A stretch of 64,000 nt of DNA, taken from positions 25,397,501 through 25,461,500 of the forward strand of contig NC_068557.1 of assembly GCF_022201045.2 (NCBI RefSeq), written 5' to 3'. Below are positions 13,380 to 23,541 of the stretch, piece after piece; within the stretch, counting starts at the first letter, position 1; each line of letters opens with the position of its first letter. A model generated the notes under the pieces. That model was not told the origin of the DNA. It did no database searches and saw only the letters and a list, made by a program, of their open reading frames with translations. This DNA is from Citrus sinensis (Eukaryota > Streptophyta > Magnoliopsida > Sapindales > Rutaceae). The position numbers and the translations under genes were made by a program.

Positions 13380-13822
13380 GGGAAATTTTCCCATTTAACC
13401 ACTTTCCAACTTTTAATATTAAAAGAGACATCATTTCTTTTTTTTTTTACAATAGCAATCACTTATAAACTTTTGGAACTGAACTACCCATAAATTCTTA
13501 AAATAAAACACATAAATATTTCGCCCAATATTATCCAACTCTCAAGCAACAGCCAAACATCTACACACACCACCAAAACACTCCTCATTTCACCTCTCCC
13601 ACATTATTCAACTATCACTCAACCTCTCTTTTATCTATCTAACACTCATCAAACTAATGTATTTATCCAAGTATTGAAGACAAAATCAAGCAACAAACTA
13701 AAGGATAATAAGAAGTTAAAGTTAGTATTTCTTCAATCTTTATCTCTTATTTTTTTATTGTGTTTATATAAAAAATTAGTTGTTCATTTTATTACAATGT
13801 GAGTATATTAAATGGTTAATAT

Positions 13823-15018
13823 TGTTAACATATATGTTTCCATAATGTTGATTTTGACGATAACAAACAAGATTAAGAATGATTAATCTTTTAAGCTCAA
13901 ATTATTTTTTATACTTTTTAAATAAATCATTATTTTCTCATTATAAAGGTTTCATATTTAATGGAAAAATAGTTTTATGAAATTGGTTGTTTTTCAAGTT
14001 TATGGGTTAATTGAAAGAATTTTGAAAACTTTGAAATCAACAAGTATTGCTTGAAATTTTAGAAAATGACTTATTTGAAAAGTTTCATATCATTTTGGGC
14101 CATATCATAATTTCAAAAAATTTTAGAAATAACAAGTATTATTTAGCGATTATGAAATTGGACCGATTTGTAAAATTTATAACTTTTTGGGCCCTAGTAC
14201 AGTTATGGAAAGTTTTGAGGCTAAAATGTAATTTTAGAAAATAATTAACTGTAGCAGTCACTGTAGCAAGCGGCTAACCGGATCCTGACAAACGGTAATC
14301 CGATTGTTGGGCAGTAAGCTTCTGGAGCTTAAACGGCTAATCGGATTTCGCGGCATATCGGATGTTCATAAATTCAAAATTGTGGCTGTAACGGTAACAT
14401 TAAGCGGCTAACCGGATGTCCATAAACGGTAAAACGATTATGACTAAAATGTGCATAACGGCTAGTTTTGGAGCTCAAACTATATAAACTCAAAACCAAT
14501 TCATTTTTGGTAACCTAAGCAAGCATAAACAAGTGCACACAACTTATATTGAGCTTCAAATTCGAAAATAATCATAGATTAAATCTTCATTGAGCTATCA
14601 TTTGTATATTCACTCTTAAAGAGAGTTTTATTGTTGTAGTTTTTATTTCTCATCAAATTGTGAGTGTACAAGTGTGAGAACCACTTGGGGTGAAGAGATT
14701 GGGGAGATGATCTCTTGATTGTACAGGTTCATTGACACCTTGGAAGTCAATTGCAAAAACTTGAAGCCTTGGGAGGCTTGAATAGTGAAATCCTCAAGCG
14801 GGTGAGCTTGGAGGCGTGAACGTAGGTGGGGATTGCCGAACCACGTAAAAATCCTTGTGTTTGTTTTTTCTTCCCTTACTCTTTTAATATTGTGCATGAT
14901 TGAATTTATTGTTTTCAATTTGATTAAGGCAATAAATTAAATTGTTGTGTGGTTTGCTTAGTTTAAATTTTAAAATCTCAATTCACCCCCCCTCTTGGGT
15001 TGCCTAGTTAGTATTTCA
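13823..15018. mobile_element. Copia-type solo LTR nested in the MULE
   Basis: The 1,196-base element starts TGTTAACA and ends TATTTCA, fitting the TG...CA rule. It is flanked by the identical 5-mer AATAT (13818-13822 and 15019-15023). Near the 3' end the string TTCACCCCCCCTCTTGGGTT matches the tail of many plant copia LTRs. There is no internal region, so it is best read as the product of LTR-LTR recombination. Removing it rejoins MULE sequence, so it inserted after the MULE. Confidence 0.88.
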
Positions 15019-15373
15019 AATATGAGGTCATAAGTTTAGAAATTAGTAAAATTTCGACAAAATCCGATGAAAATGAGTTTTGAACAATGTTGAAGACGAA
15101 ACCCAAAATTCAGGCAACAAGTACCTATCGCCCTGGCGACAAAACTGTCGCCCAAGCTTAGAATGACTTGTCGCCCTGGCGACAGGTACGTGTCGCCTAG
15201 ATTTTGGTATTTGTTACCCGGGCGAAGTATTAATATACAATACCGTCGCCTAGGCGATAGTGTTGTCACCCCGATCACCCGAATTTGTTGATAATTAGTT
15301 ATTTATTTAATATAATAATGTTATTGTTTGCAATGTTTTTAATAAAGTAGTATTATTATTTTGCATCAGGTTA

Positions 15374-15478
15374 ATGGAGTCGGTAGTTCTTAAGATATAT
15401 TTTGATGGAGCGTGGAAGACTTTGGAGGATGGTCGTATGGAGTATGATAATGGAAAAGTTACTGCATTTTATTTCTAA
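15374..15478 (+). pseudogene. MULE transposase N-terminal remnant
   Basis: An ATG frame of 34 codons reads KIYFDGAWKTLEDG and MEYDNGKVTAFYF, then stops. This resembles the N-terminal MuDR domain of plant MULE transposases. The catalytic DDE region and zinc finger are absent, so the element is not autonomous. Confidence 0.4.
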
Positions 15479-15536
15479 AAAGATGCAATATTTGAACAAT
15501 TTATTGCAAAGTTATATGGAATTATGAAGAAAAGTC

Positions 15537-15851
15537 CAGAGAGCTGTCTATTGCTTGGTTTAGTCAAGCAATATATAGGTCTCGGGGAAATCAGGCGACA
15601 TGATGTGTTGCCCGAGCGACAGGCTGTGTCGCTCGATTTTTCAGAGAACTGTCTATTGCTTGGTTTAGTCAAGTAATGTGTAGGTCTCGAGAAAATCGAG
15701 CGATAGGATGTGTCACCCGAGCGACAGGCTGTGTCGCCCGATTTTCTAGAGAGCTATCTATTGCTTGGTTTAATCAAGCATTATATAGGTCTCGGGAAAA
15801 TCGAGCAACAAGCTGTGTCGCCCGAGCAACAACCTGTGTCGCCTGACTTTT
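15537..15851. repeat. Tandem repeat, 105-base unit, three copies
   Basis: Units begin at 15537, 15642 and 15747, each with GCTTGGTTTA, then TATAGGTCTCG or TGTAGGTCTCG, then paired gcgaca/tgtcgc motifs. A partial fourth copy starts at 15852. Within each unit the motif TGTCGCCCGAGCGACA, or a variant, can fold into a short hairpin. Confidence 0.9.
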
Positions 15852-15957
15852 CAGAGAGTTGCATATTGCTAAATTTTGGTGGCTGCTGAAAATATCAATT
15901 GACAATAAGAATATAAAATAAGACTACTTAATAGTATGTGTTTAATAATATGTCTTT

Positions 15958-16560
15958 TTACATAATTTCATCCATAAAGATATCCATAGCAATCTTCTTC
16001 CTAAGCAAATCTCCACAATAGCTAAAGTTAGGTATATGACCTAACATTAGATAAGACATGTACATTAACATATACACTCCACAGCCGCCTCTACCTGGGG
16101 TTTGTTGCGGTAAATCGTAAAAACGTTTACATTCCCAACATCTATTTGGTTGCTTATCCTCACATGTTTTGTAAAAATCTATTCGTGCTAACCAATGAGG
16201 AATGATAACTCTGAGTGGTAATAGCTTCCTGAAGTAGTCTGAGTCATCGTAAAGCACAATCGACGAGTCATATAACCATATCTCCTTTTTTCTTAGATCC
16301 AATTGAGCCAAACAACCAATGACCTCCTTTGAAGTTCACTAGAATATAGACCTATACATCAAATTAAATAAAAGGATTATTACGTATTAATTATTATTAA
16401 GTTGAGAGATTGGAAAAAAAAAATTGTATGCATACTATGTCTACGTCCACCCAAGGCTCAGACAACGTGTCTTCCCAACCATTTTCGTAGCCTGCTAAAC
16501 TCTCGTAATCTATTGTCGCTAAATCAACCTTCCCAACTCCCCACAATGATTCCAAATATA
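15958..16560 (-). pseudogene. ULP1-like (peptidase C48) protease remnant of the MULE
   Basis: On the minus strand, fragments of a ULP1 C-terminal protease domain run in order. A piece near 16450-16530 reads ENGWEDTLSEPWVDVDIVC. The GGHW block holds the presumed catalytic His at 16319-16321. Then come LAQLDLRKKEIWLYDSS with the presumed catalytic Asp, and GGCGVYMLMYMSYLMLG with the presumed catalytic Cys. The frame changes directly after GGHW, so His lies in a different frame from Asp and Cys. The downstream frame (15958-16311) has no ATG of its own. Such domains remove SUMO-like modifiers in cells; here it is a transposon passenger and broken. Confidence 0.8.
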
Positions 16561-17624
16561 TCTAATCATAATTTAATTATTATGTAAAATCGTAGACAAT
16601 CTCATCAATTAAATATTATTAAGTAACTTACAAAAAAAGAAAAATGCATTCGTATGTGTGCAACGCTGAGGTAAATATTTTAAAGAAAAAATAAAATTGA
16701 AACAATCAGAAAACTCGGGCGACGGAATTCTATCGTCCAAATTCAGTTGTTGTCGCCCATGTACCTACATCGTCCGATACATGGGCAACATGATATATTG
16801 CCCAAACAAATCTAGACGACACAATTTTGTTGCCCAAAAAGCGGGTGACGTAGGTACATGGGCGACAACATGTATCGCCCAACCAAATCATATTTTTACT
16901 TGTTTACATGGTTGGGCGACGCAAGCGTGTCGCCCGCGTTGCTCAGCCTCCCACGCCATGCATGGGCATTTGGTTGGGTGATGAGGAAAAGCCACTCGCC
17001 TTGCCCAAGCTTGACATGGCCAAATTTTAGGTAACACAGGCAACCATCTACGTTCTTGATTGGCCGACACACCAACCTTCTCTTTAACCTCAAAATAATT
17101 CTAAATTTAGATCAATAATTTTTTAGAGGTATTTAAACAAACACTTGGTGTGCCATTTATTAGATATCTTAATTTTCAAAAAACTCTCATATTTTCATAC
17201 CCAATATACATCCTAGTGATTAACCATGATCAATGATGAACCAAGCAGACAAGTTTAGCAAAAAAAATTTTTAAATTCATTTAAAAAAATCAAGGAAGTA
17301 CCTAAGCCACCGAAACCGTATGTAAAGAAACTTGTTGGAAGCAAAATAACTCACACTCGCCATTGGAAGTGAAGGAAATTGCTGCTGGAAGTGAATGAAC
17401 TTGGCGAAACTCAAGAAACACCGAAAGTGAAGGAACTTTGTGTGGGCATATTTCAAGCGATGTTTTTAGGTGAATATTGTGAGATATGTTTGTGTGTTTT
17501 GTTTTGAAAATTTAGGGATAATTTGGTCTCAGAGCTTTGTAAATGGTTGTTATTGTAAGAAAAATTGAAGTGATGTCTTTGTTTATATTAAAAGTTGGAA
17601 AGTGGTTAAATGAGAAAATTTCCC

Positions 17625-17978
17625 AATGAAAATGGGGAACAACCTCAAAATGCACAATGGACAGGATTAAAAATAGCACAAAAAAATTGCCTGAGCAATG
17701 ACATATTTCCTCAATATGGTTACAAACGAAGTTCAATTTATCATTTATTTCTGTTTATGAAATTCATTGTGAACATACTTACTAATGTTTAGCACAACAA
17801 TCAGATTATAAAGGGTATGCCCAAATGGAATCAATAAAGCATCAGTAGTAAAAGAGAAATTGCAAAATGATAAAGCTAAGAGCCAAAGGGTATATCCGTA
17901 TATTGTCTGACAAAATACATATCACTCACAGGTCACAGCAAATTGTCTTAAACAAAAGCTAATTTAAAAGACATGTTT
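17625..17978. other. Intergenic spacer next to the MULE
   Basis: AT-rich sequence between the right end of the MULE and the stop codon of the thioredoxin-like gene. It probably includes that gene's 3' untranslated region. No other feature is seen. Confidence 0.6.
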
Positions 17979-19016
17979 TCATGAATGTAACCACAATCGA
18001 TCATGCAGGCGTTCTTCTCCAGCACCAAACATCTCATCTACTCTCTCACCATCACGATAAAAATGAAATGTAGGCGTGTAACGAATATGCTGAGTTGTTT
18101 CCGGGCATTCGTCAATATCTGCATAAATGAAAGAAAGCTTGGGAAAATTGTTGCTCAGCTTACAGAATGCGGGGAGAATCTGGTTGCACACTCCACACCT
18201 GAAAATGATAACAATTTCACAAATGTGGAACACTAATACTTTTTTCTGCACTTGAGCCAATATTAGCAGTTACACGAAACGAAGTGTAATTACAAAAAGC
18301 TTACGGTTTATGTTATCATTCAAGTATTAAAGCAACAAATACAGAGACTGCTTTTAGGAGCACTAAAAAGTCTTCAAAAGAAAAACAAACAATAATTTTA
18401 AGGACTTCAACTATTATTCCAGCATTTGAGTCGCAATTGACGTGGCAATTTATTTATAAATATTATTAATTGACTAACATGGCCATTACAGATAAGCTAT
18501 CACCTCTGAAATGTTGAGATTATAGCTAGGATCCCTAGCGTCTTCTGGAAAACAATTTTTGAAGAAAATATTTATCTATACATTGTTGGAGCACAAATGA
18601 TACTTAAGCTTTTCAAGTGCTCCTCCTGCCCAAACATGCTTTCTATCAAACACCTGGTGCTCGTTTGAATTCATTATATGAACCCGCAAGGAGATAACAA
18701 GGATTTTAATTAATAATTTCTGTGAAAACCTGGAAAACGTACCATGATGCCCCGTAATTGATAACCGCCTGGAAGCCAAAAAAAGAAAAAGAAATATTTT
18801 AATTATTGTCAGGAAGCAAAGGGAAGCAAAATTCTTGAAAAAAAAAAGAGCTACGGGGCAGGGGCTCACAGGGATTTTAGAGGACTTAATTTGAAGAAGA
18901 ATATCCTTGTGATTTTGATCACTGGACGCAGTTTTCAAGTGGCCATGATGATTATTAAGATCCATCATGCCCTCTAAGTCTTTCTTTGGTTTCTCACCAT
19001 CGAAATTGCCCTCCAT
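17979..19016 (-). CDS. Thioredoxin-like 3-3
   Basis: Three exons on the minus strand, 19016-18870, 18768-18743 and 18198-17979, give 130 residues. The start ATG at 19016 leads into a charged N-terminus, then LKTASSDQNHKDILLQIKSS. The middle exon is only 26 bases and encodes AVINYGAS plus part of Trp58. The thioredoxin fold follows, with active site Trp58-Cys59-Gly60-Val61-Cys62, the cis-proline loop RYTPTF, and an ending of FGAGEERLHDRLWLHS. The protein matches the Arabidopsis thioredoxin-like 3-3 type in length and sequence. The WCGVC site differs from the usual WCGPC, but both cysteines are present, so dithiol-disulfide exchange is plausible. I see no transit peptide, suggesting a cytosolic protein. 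Partners are unknown. Confidence 0.92.
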
Positions 19017-19278
19017 TTTTCACAGAGAGAGAATCCCAGCTGCAACTCGCCAGTGCTACTGTAAGGTCATTACCATAGGGAAAGTAAAAAGCCCGACCCG
19101 CCCTCAGCCCGATTGACCCGATTAAATCTAATCCCATCAATCTGATTAAATAAAAACTTATAAACAGAAATCATCAATTGCTCTACAAAATTCTAATTAC
19201 TGAGTACTGACAGTTGAAAAAGAAAAAAAAATATCAACTCCTTGGTGGGTAAAAAAATATCATTCAAATTTGAATATC
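19017..19278. other. Promoter-side spacer of the thioredoxin-like gene
   Basis: Short spacer upstream of the minus-strand gene. I see no coding region and no clear TATA box. Confidence 0.5.
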
Positions 19279-19416
19279 AAAACTAAGGCTTTGGCTAAGT
19301 TACGTTAAACGTAACTTACGCCAAATACAGCAACAGTGTTAGTGATAGGACTTGTCACTGTTGCTGTGCCTGGCGTAAGTTACGTTTAACGTAACTTAGC
19401 CGGCTCCCAAAACTAA
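19279..19416. mobile_element. Foldback MITE forming a 109-base near-perfect hairpin
   Basis: Two 46-base arms (19293-19338 and 19356-19401) are inverted copies differing at three positions, separated by a 17-base loop. Each arm itself contains the palindromic string AAGTTACGTTAAACGTAACT. The element (19287-19408) is flanked by the identical 8-mer AAAACTAA at 19279-19286 and 19409-19416. The 8-base duplication suggests hAT-type mobilisation. It has no coding capacity. Confidence 0.8.
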
Positions 19417-19731
19417 ATATTGATTTTGGCATTCGGCTTGTACTCTATATTATATTATTTTATTTTGCAGAATCGAAAAAGGACGAGAGAGGACTCCTAA
19501 TTCCGAAATCCAACGTTGTAGTGACGTATTTCTTGCAACAGTTTCAGCAAGTTGTTGCTCTTCATTTGGATGGCATGTGTGTATCTTGGTAACATCATAT
19601 ATGCATGCGGGAACGCCTAAGTTACAATCATTGTATCTTACGTTTTTTTTTTATTCTTCTTGGCTAATTTCATATAGACCCTTTTGATTTTATTTATTTC
19701 TAAATTTTATAGTTACGGATGCATTTGTCTT

Positions 19732-19920
19732 CTAAATTTTATTTATTTCACCACCTGTAGTGTCTATGAATCTTTCCCTAAGTTCTTCGGTTAGTTCAAG
19801 CTCTATATTTCTAATGTTATTTTTATCAGTTTTTAATACTTTTATTAAATCTTTTATTTCTTCTTTATTATATACCTTTAGTGTATATAAACAATTAACT
19901 ATTCCCTGTATATGATCCAT
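19732..19920 (-). pseudogene. Short pararetroviral frame following the primer-binding site
   Basis: A 62-codon frame starts at the ATG at 19920, only 14 bases beyond the primer-binding site. The ORF VII of cauliflower mosaic virus starts in a similar place. The product is lysine- and glutamate-rich with no recognised domain. It ends near the left junction and may be truncated. Confidence 0.45.
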
Positions 19921-19934
19921 GTTTATAGCTCCAT

Positions 19935-19947
19935 GGCTCTGATACCA
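19935..19947 (-). promoter_or_regulatory. tRNA-Met primer-binding site for reverse transcription
   Basis: On the minus strand the sequence is TGGTATCAGAGCC, complementary to the 3' end of plant initiator tRNA-Met. In caulimoviruses it marks nucleotide 1 of the genome. A three-codon ATG frame follows at once. Copia retrotransposons use the same motif, but no LTR boundary is recognisable beside it. Confidence 0.85.
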
Positions 19948-20285
19948 TTTTTCGCATTAGCAAAATTTAACAGAAATAAACAGAAAATTAACAAAAATAA
20001 ACAAAAATAAACAGAAATAACAAAAAATGAACAGAAGTAACAGAATTTTAAAACAGTTGATAACAAAATTAATTTACAATCTTTGTTAATTTACAATCTA
20101 CATTAAAAATTATTGTAAAATAATGAATTTGATTATCTGAATAAATACATTTATGATAAAAATTGTTATTAGAAAAGTACGTGGCATTGTTCTACCGCTA
20201 GGTACAGCTATCCAGGTAGCCCTTTGGACCAGTAGTCTGCAACCCGAAGTGGTTTCCAGCCGATATACTTTTCATATTTCTAAGA

Positions 20286-20702
20286 TTATATTTCAAGTTC
20301 TTCGTTATCTGAATTATAGATATATGAAGGTTCAGCTTTATGAAATCTATGTTCTAAATAAGCTTTTGCTATATCTAATCCTTCTTCTATTGTTAATATA
20401 ATTATATTATGTTTTAAATTATCTATTTCAATATCGTTTATAATTTTTCTTTTTATTTCTCTGGGTAATTTAAGTGAGTCTACTGCTAATAAATCCTCCG
20501 TTCTAACAAGCTCTTGTTTACTAAACAGATACGAACTCTGTTTAAATGAACCTAAATTAAAATCTATTATCATCATGTATTCATTATATGTTATTTTTGT
20601 AGTTGGATTTATCATGTATTCTTTAGATTTTCCTAAATAAAATCTGTGATCCATGTTATAAAAAATAATTAAAGATTTGCTATTGCTTGAGAGATTGCTC
20701 AT
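20286..20702 (-). pseudogene. Pararetroviral frame of 138 codons between promoter and primer-binding site
   Basis: An uninterrupted ATG frame (20702 to 20286) lies in what should be the RNA leader. It begins MSNLSSNSKS, is rich in Ile, Lys and Asn like the other viral-like frames here, and ends in an acidic tail. I recognise no domain. A long frame before the primer-binding site is unusual for caulimovirus-type genomes. Confidence 0.45.
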
Positions 20703-21153
20703 CCTCCATAAATCTCTCCATCAATCAACCATCAACAACTTCCACCAATAGATAAAAGTTGAGAATTATTACCTAAATTATCTTTTCTTCTTTTCCTCAC
20801 GATCTCCCTCCAGTGACCTGCAGCCTGGTTGTCCTGTTCCCTTAACGGCCTCCTGCCTCAGCGGGATCTGTGGACTCAGATGGCTTTACTGTGTGGATTT
20901 TGATCGTTTTGTTAAAGAAGGACGAGATCGTTTTATGTTTCTCTTCTTCTTCTCTAATGGTTTTGTTTTTTGATTGATGATGTTTTGGTTTAGGATTTAG
21001 AGCAAAGAAGTGTTTAGTTATTCATTTTGATTTCAGAGAAAACCCGAAAAAAATTTGAGAAAAAATTCCTCCTCCTTTTTTTTTTTCTTTCTCCCTTTTT
21101 TTATTGATCTTCTCTTGCTTCTATTACATTATTGTCGTTACATTATTAGGCTT

Positions 21154-21173
21154 TTACGTCATTGCTTACATCA
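21154..21173 (-). promoter_or_regulatory. as-1-like promoter element of the pararetrovirus
   Basis: On the minus strand the 20-mer TGATGTAAGCAATGACGTAA has two TGACG-like half-sites spaced as in the as-1 element of the CaMV 35S promoter, which binds TGA-type bZIP factors. The first half-site has one change (TGATG). No canonical TATA box is seen about 40 bases downstream, only an A-rich stretch. Location between the last upstream frame and the leader fits a genomic RNA promoter. Confidence 0.65.
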
Positions 21174-21207
21174 TCTTACATTATTACAAAATAAGATAAT
21201 TATTACA

Positions 21208-21330
21208 GGTCAGGAGCATCTTCTTTTCCTTTTTGTTTTGTCTGCCACAATTCTTTATCTTGTCGGGCATCAGGAGCATCTTCTTTTCCTTTTTATTTTG
21301 TCGGGCATCTTCTTTTTCTTGTCTGCCACG
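21208..21330. repeat. Short tandem repeats just upstream of the as-1-like element
   Basis: The string GGAGCATCTTCTTTTCCTTT occurs at about 21213 and 21270, with related CGGGCATCTTCTTTTTC and GTCTGCCAC copies between and after. On the minus strand they lie directly upstream of the promoter element. Confidence 0.7.
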
Positions 21331-21335
21331 ATGCT

Positions 21336-21887
21336 TTATTTGCTGGGCATCTTTATCTCCATAAGCTGATATGCTTGCTGCATAGTTTCACTGCTACTGG
21401 GGAATCTCATTGTGCTGATTTCATTGATGAGTTCTAAAAGAATATTTGAAGGTGTATGGCTATCCTCTGAGGTGACAAGGATATAATTTTGGAATCGAAT
21501 GATTGTTCTATAGTTTCTTTTATAAAGATCTTTAGCAATACTCCAGATTGCTTTTATCCCACGGGCTTTGCGAGTTCTGATCCAGGCTTTGGTTATTTGA
21601 GGAACACTTGTGTATTCTGTTCCTACCTCTACTTGGAAATTTTTTGTGAGATGGCCCACAGAAATCATGTAAAATGCTTGATACTCGACATTTTGGTGGT
21701 ATTCTGGACTAATAGTGTAAAATTTTAAGTATATGGGCCTCTTTTGGGTAAATTTTGACACTTCTTTGACTAATAGCTCATCTAACAAAGTGGCAACAAG
21801 ATTGTATCCACTTTTATTTTCTTCTTTTTCTATTTCTTCAATTTCAATTTCCTCTTTCTCTATAATTTCTTCTTTATTCTGATTCAT
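21336..21887 (-). pseudogene. Pararetroviral third frame, 183 codons, overlapping the capsid-like frame
   Basis: The ATG at 21887 lies inside the end of the preceding frame, giving a 14-base overlap with its stop at 21874-21876. The first 25 residues are mostly Glu, Ile and Lys. The remainder looks globular (IRTRKARGIKAIW, YRTIIRFQNYILVTSE). By position it could be the start of ORF V or an ORF VI (transactivator)-type product. I see no protease (DTG/DSG) or reverse transcriptase (YxDD) motif, so either the polymerase region was deleted or this is a different gene order. Confidence 0.5.
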
Positions 21888-23188
21888 TTTCTGATTCTAC
21901 TGCCATATACACTTCTTTTCCTTCATAATCTAATAAATCACTTATTTCTTCTAAATCATTCTTTATATTTTCAAAATCTTCTCTTAAGAGTCTAACTTTC
22001 TTTTTTGTGCAGTCTGTACTAATATGTCTTATTTCTCCACAATTCCAGTATTTACATTTAGATTTATCTAGTATTTTTCTTTGGTTTTTATGCTTTCTTT
22101 TATAATACTTCCTTTCAGGTTTTCTGTATTTTCTTTTAAAGTTTCAGTTTTTTTTTTATATTTTTTCTCTTTTTTATATGACTTTCTTTTTTGTTTATAA
22201 GGTGTATAACATCCCCATTGGGTAGGCATCTCTGTTTTCTCACAACATATTTTTCCTATATTTTTACTCTTCTTTATTAAACTTCTTTGAATACATATTT
22301 CACTTAATCTTATATTTAAAAATCTTATCCTAAATCCTAATGTATCTGGAAGTCTATTATTAATACTATTATATTTTTCATATTCATTAATAAAATATCC
22401 ATTCCAAGGATATGGTAGTTTAGAATAATATAAATTTTTATAAATATTTTGATCTTCATGGCTCATAAATTGATTATAATAATATTTACTAAATTCACAA
22501 GTATATTCTTTTACAAAACACATGTTACAGTTTGTTAGGTTTATTAATTTCATTATTGCTTCTAATTTGTCATTTTTTGCTTCATTTTCTAAGTTTTGTT
22601 ACCAGTCTTCTCCTAAGAATTCGCTAGCAATATACTCAATTATTCTCTCAATTCCTAATCCTCTATTTCTGCTTAATGCTATTTTAGTTGAATCTTTTAT
22701 TAGTTTTTGTGTATCTTCACTTAGTCCTTTCCACCAGTTGAATATATTTCCTGAAAAACTTGCTATTAAGATATCTGCAAATATATTTATTTTTCCTTCT
22801 TCAGTTTCTACATTTCAATCATCTCTGGAACCATTAAATATAAAAAATAACTTCATTTGCATTCCCCATTCTACTAAAGTTTTCGGGGATCTATTTTGCA
22901 GTCTAGATCTAAGAATGTTCTTGCATTACTTATTGGTGTTAGATTATCATTATTAGGTTGATATTCCTTTTTCCAGGGGGTATTTTTAATGGGTGGATAA
23001 TATTCAAAAAATAGTCTATTTTTCTTTTTATTTGTTTCATATCTATGGCTTGGTTCTCCAACATTGGGTTTCATTTCTGGACCTCCAGCTGTATTCATTC
23101 TTATGCAATATTCTTTTTCAAAATCTTCTAGATCACTTAAGTTTATATCACTAAATTTTTCAGTTAATTCTTCTATTGTACTGTCCAT
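21874..23188 (-). pseudogene. Pararetroviral capsid-like (ORF IV-type) region, frameshifted
   Basis: Reading starts at ATG 23188, which overlaps the stop of the frame before it (TAATG). The N-terminal part is acidic (to 22874). After at least one frame change the central part (22553-22068) is Tyr- and Cys-containing and turns strongly basic with lysine runs. After another frame change a CCHC-type zinc-finger remnant follows near 22006-22056, then an acidic tail ending at 21874. Acidic N-terminus, basic region, CCHC finger and acidic tail is the capsid layout of caulimoviruses. One finger cysteine is replaced by tyrosine (CKYWNCGEIRHISTDC). It cannot encode a full-length protein as it stands. 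Confidence 0.65.
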
Positions 23189-23541
23189 TAATCTGAATCA
23201 CTGGGAGTTACTTCTTTTATCTCTAATTTTTCTTTACCTTTCTCTTTATTTTTTAATTCTGCTTTTATCTTTTCTGTTTCTTCTAATATTCTCGGGTATT
23301 GAGTTTTTATAAACCAATCATCATAACTTCATGTTTGCGGTTTTTGTATGGGTTTATTAAAACTTGTTCCAATTATCCCTGATTTTAATAGTTCAAATTT
23401 TTCTACTTTTTTATTTTTCTTTTGACTTATCTGTATTACAGATAACTCTATCTTTATTTTTCCTATTTCTTGTTTTATATCCTTTATTTCTTCTTTAAGA
23501 TTTAAAAGTATTTCTTTTAGTTCTATTAATGTGGTTTCCAT
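23188..23541 (-). pseudogene. Pararetroviral small coiled-coil (ORF III / VAP-like) frame with internal stop
   Basis: From ATG 23541 the frame runs 117 codons to a stop that overlaps the ATG of the capsid-like region, but a TGA at 23329-23331 interrupts it. The N-terminal half is a heptad-rich Leu/Ile/Lys/Glu stretch (LIELKEILLNLKEEIKDIKQ) typical of a coiled coil. Small coiled-coil virion-associated proteins sit directly before the capsid gene in caulimoviruses, which fits this position. Identity is inferred from layout. Confidence 0.5.

Larger units (their letters stand above)
13380..17624. mobile_element. MULE (Mutator-like) DNA transposon carrying a ULP1-type protease remnant
   Basis: Long terminal inverted repeats define the ends. 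The left repeat from 13380 begins GGGAAATTTTCCCATTTAAC, and the right repeat, read inward from 17624 on the minus strand, begins GGGAAATTTTCTCATTTAAC. They stay alignable for about 150 bases with scattered changes. Flanking 9-mers ACTGAAAAG (13371-13379) and AATGAAAAT (17625-17633) agree at 7 of 9 positions, as expected for an old MULE target duplication. Inside are a short transposase-like remnant, a ULP1 protease remnant on the minus strand, a 105-base tandem repeat and many TGTCGCC repeats. ULP1-bearing MULEs are known in plants. No intact transposase remains. A solo LTR is nested inside. Confidence 0.85.

Noticed and set aside
19935..19947. Primer-binding site read as evidence for a copia LTR retrotransposon
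   Set aside because: No LTR boundary or second LTR is seen, and the surrounding frames and as-1-like element fit a pararetrovirus better.
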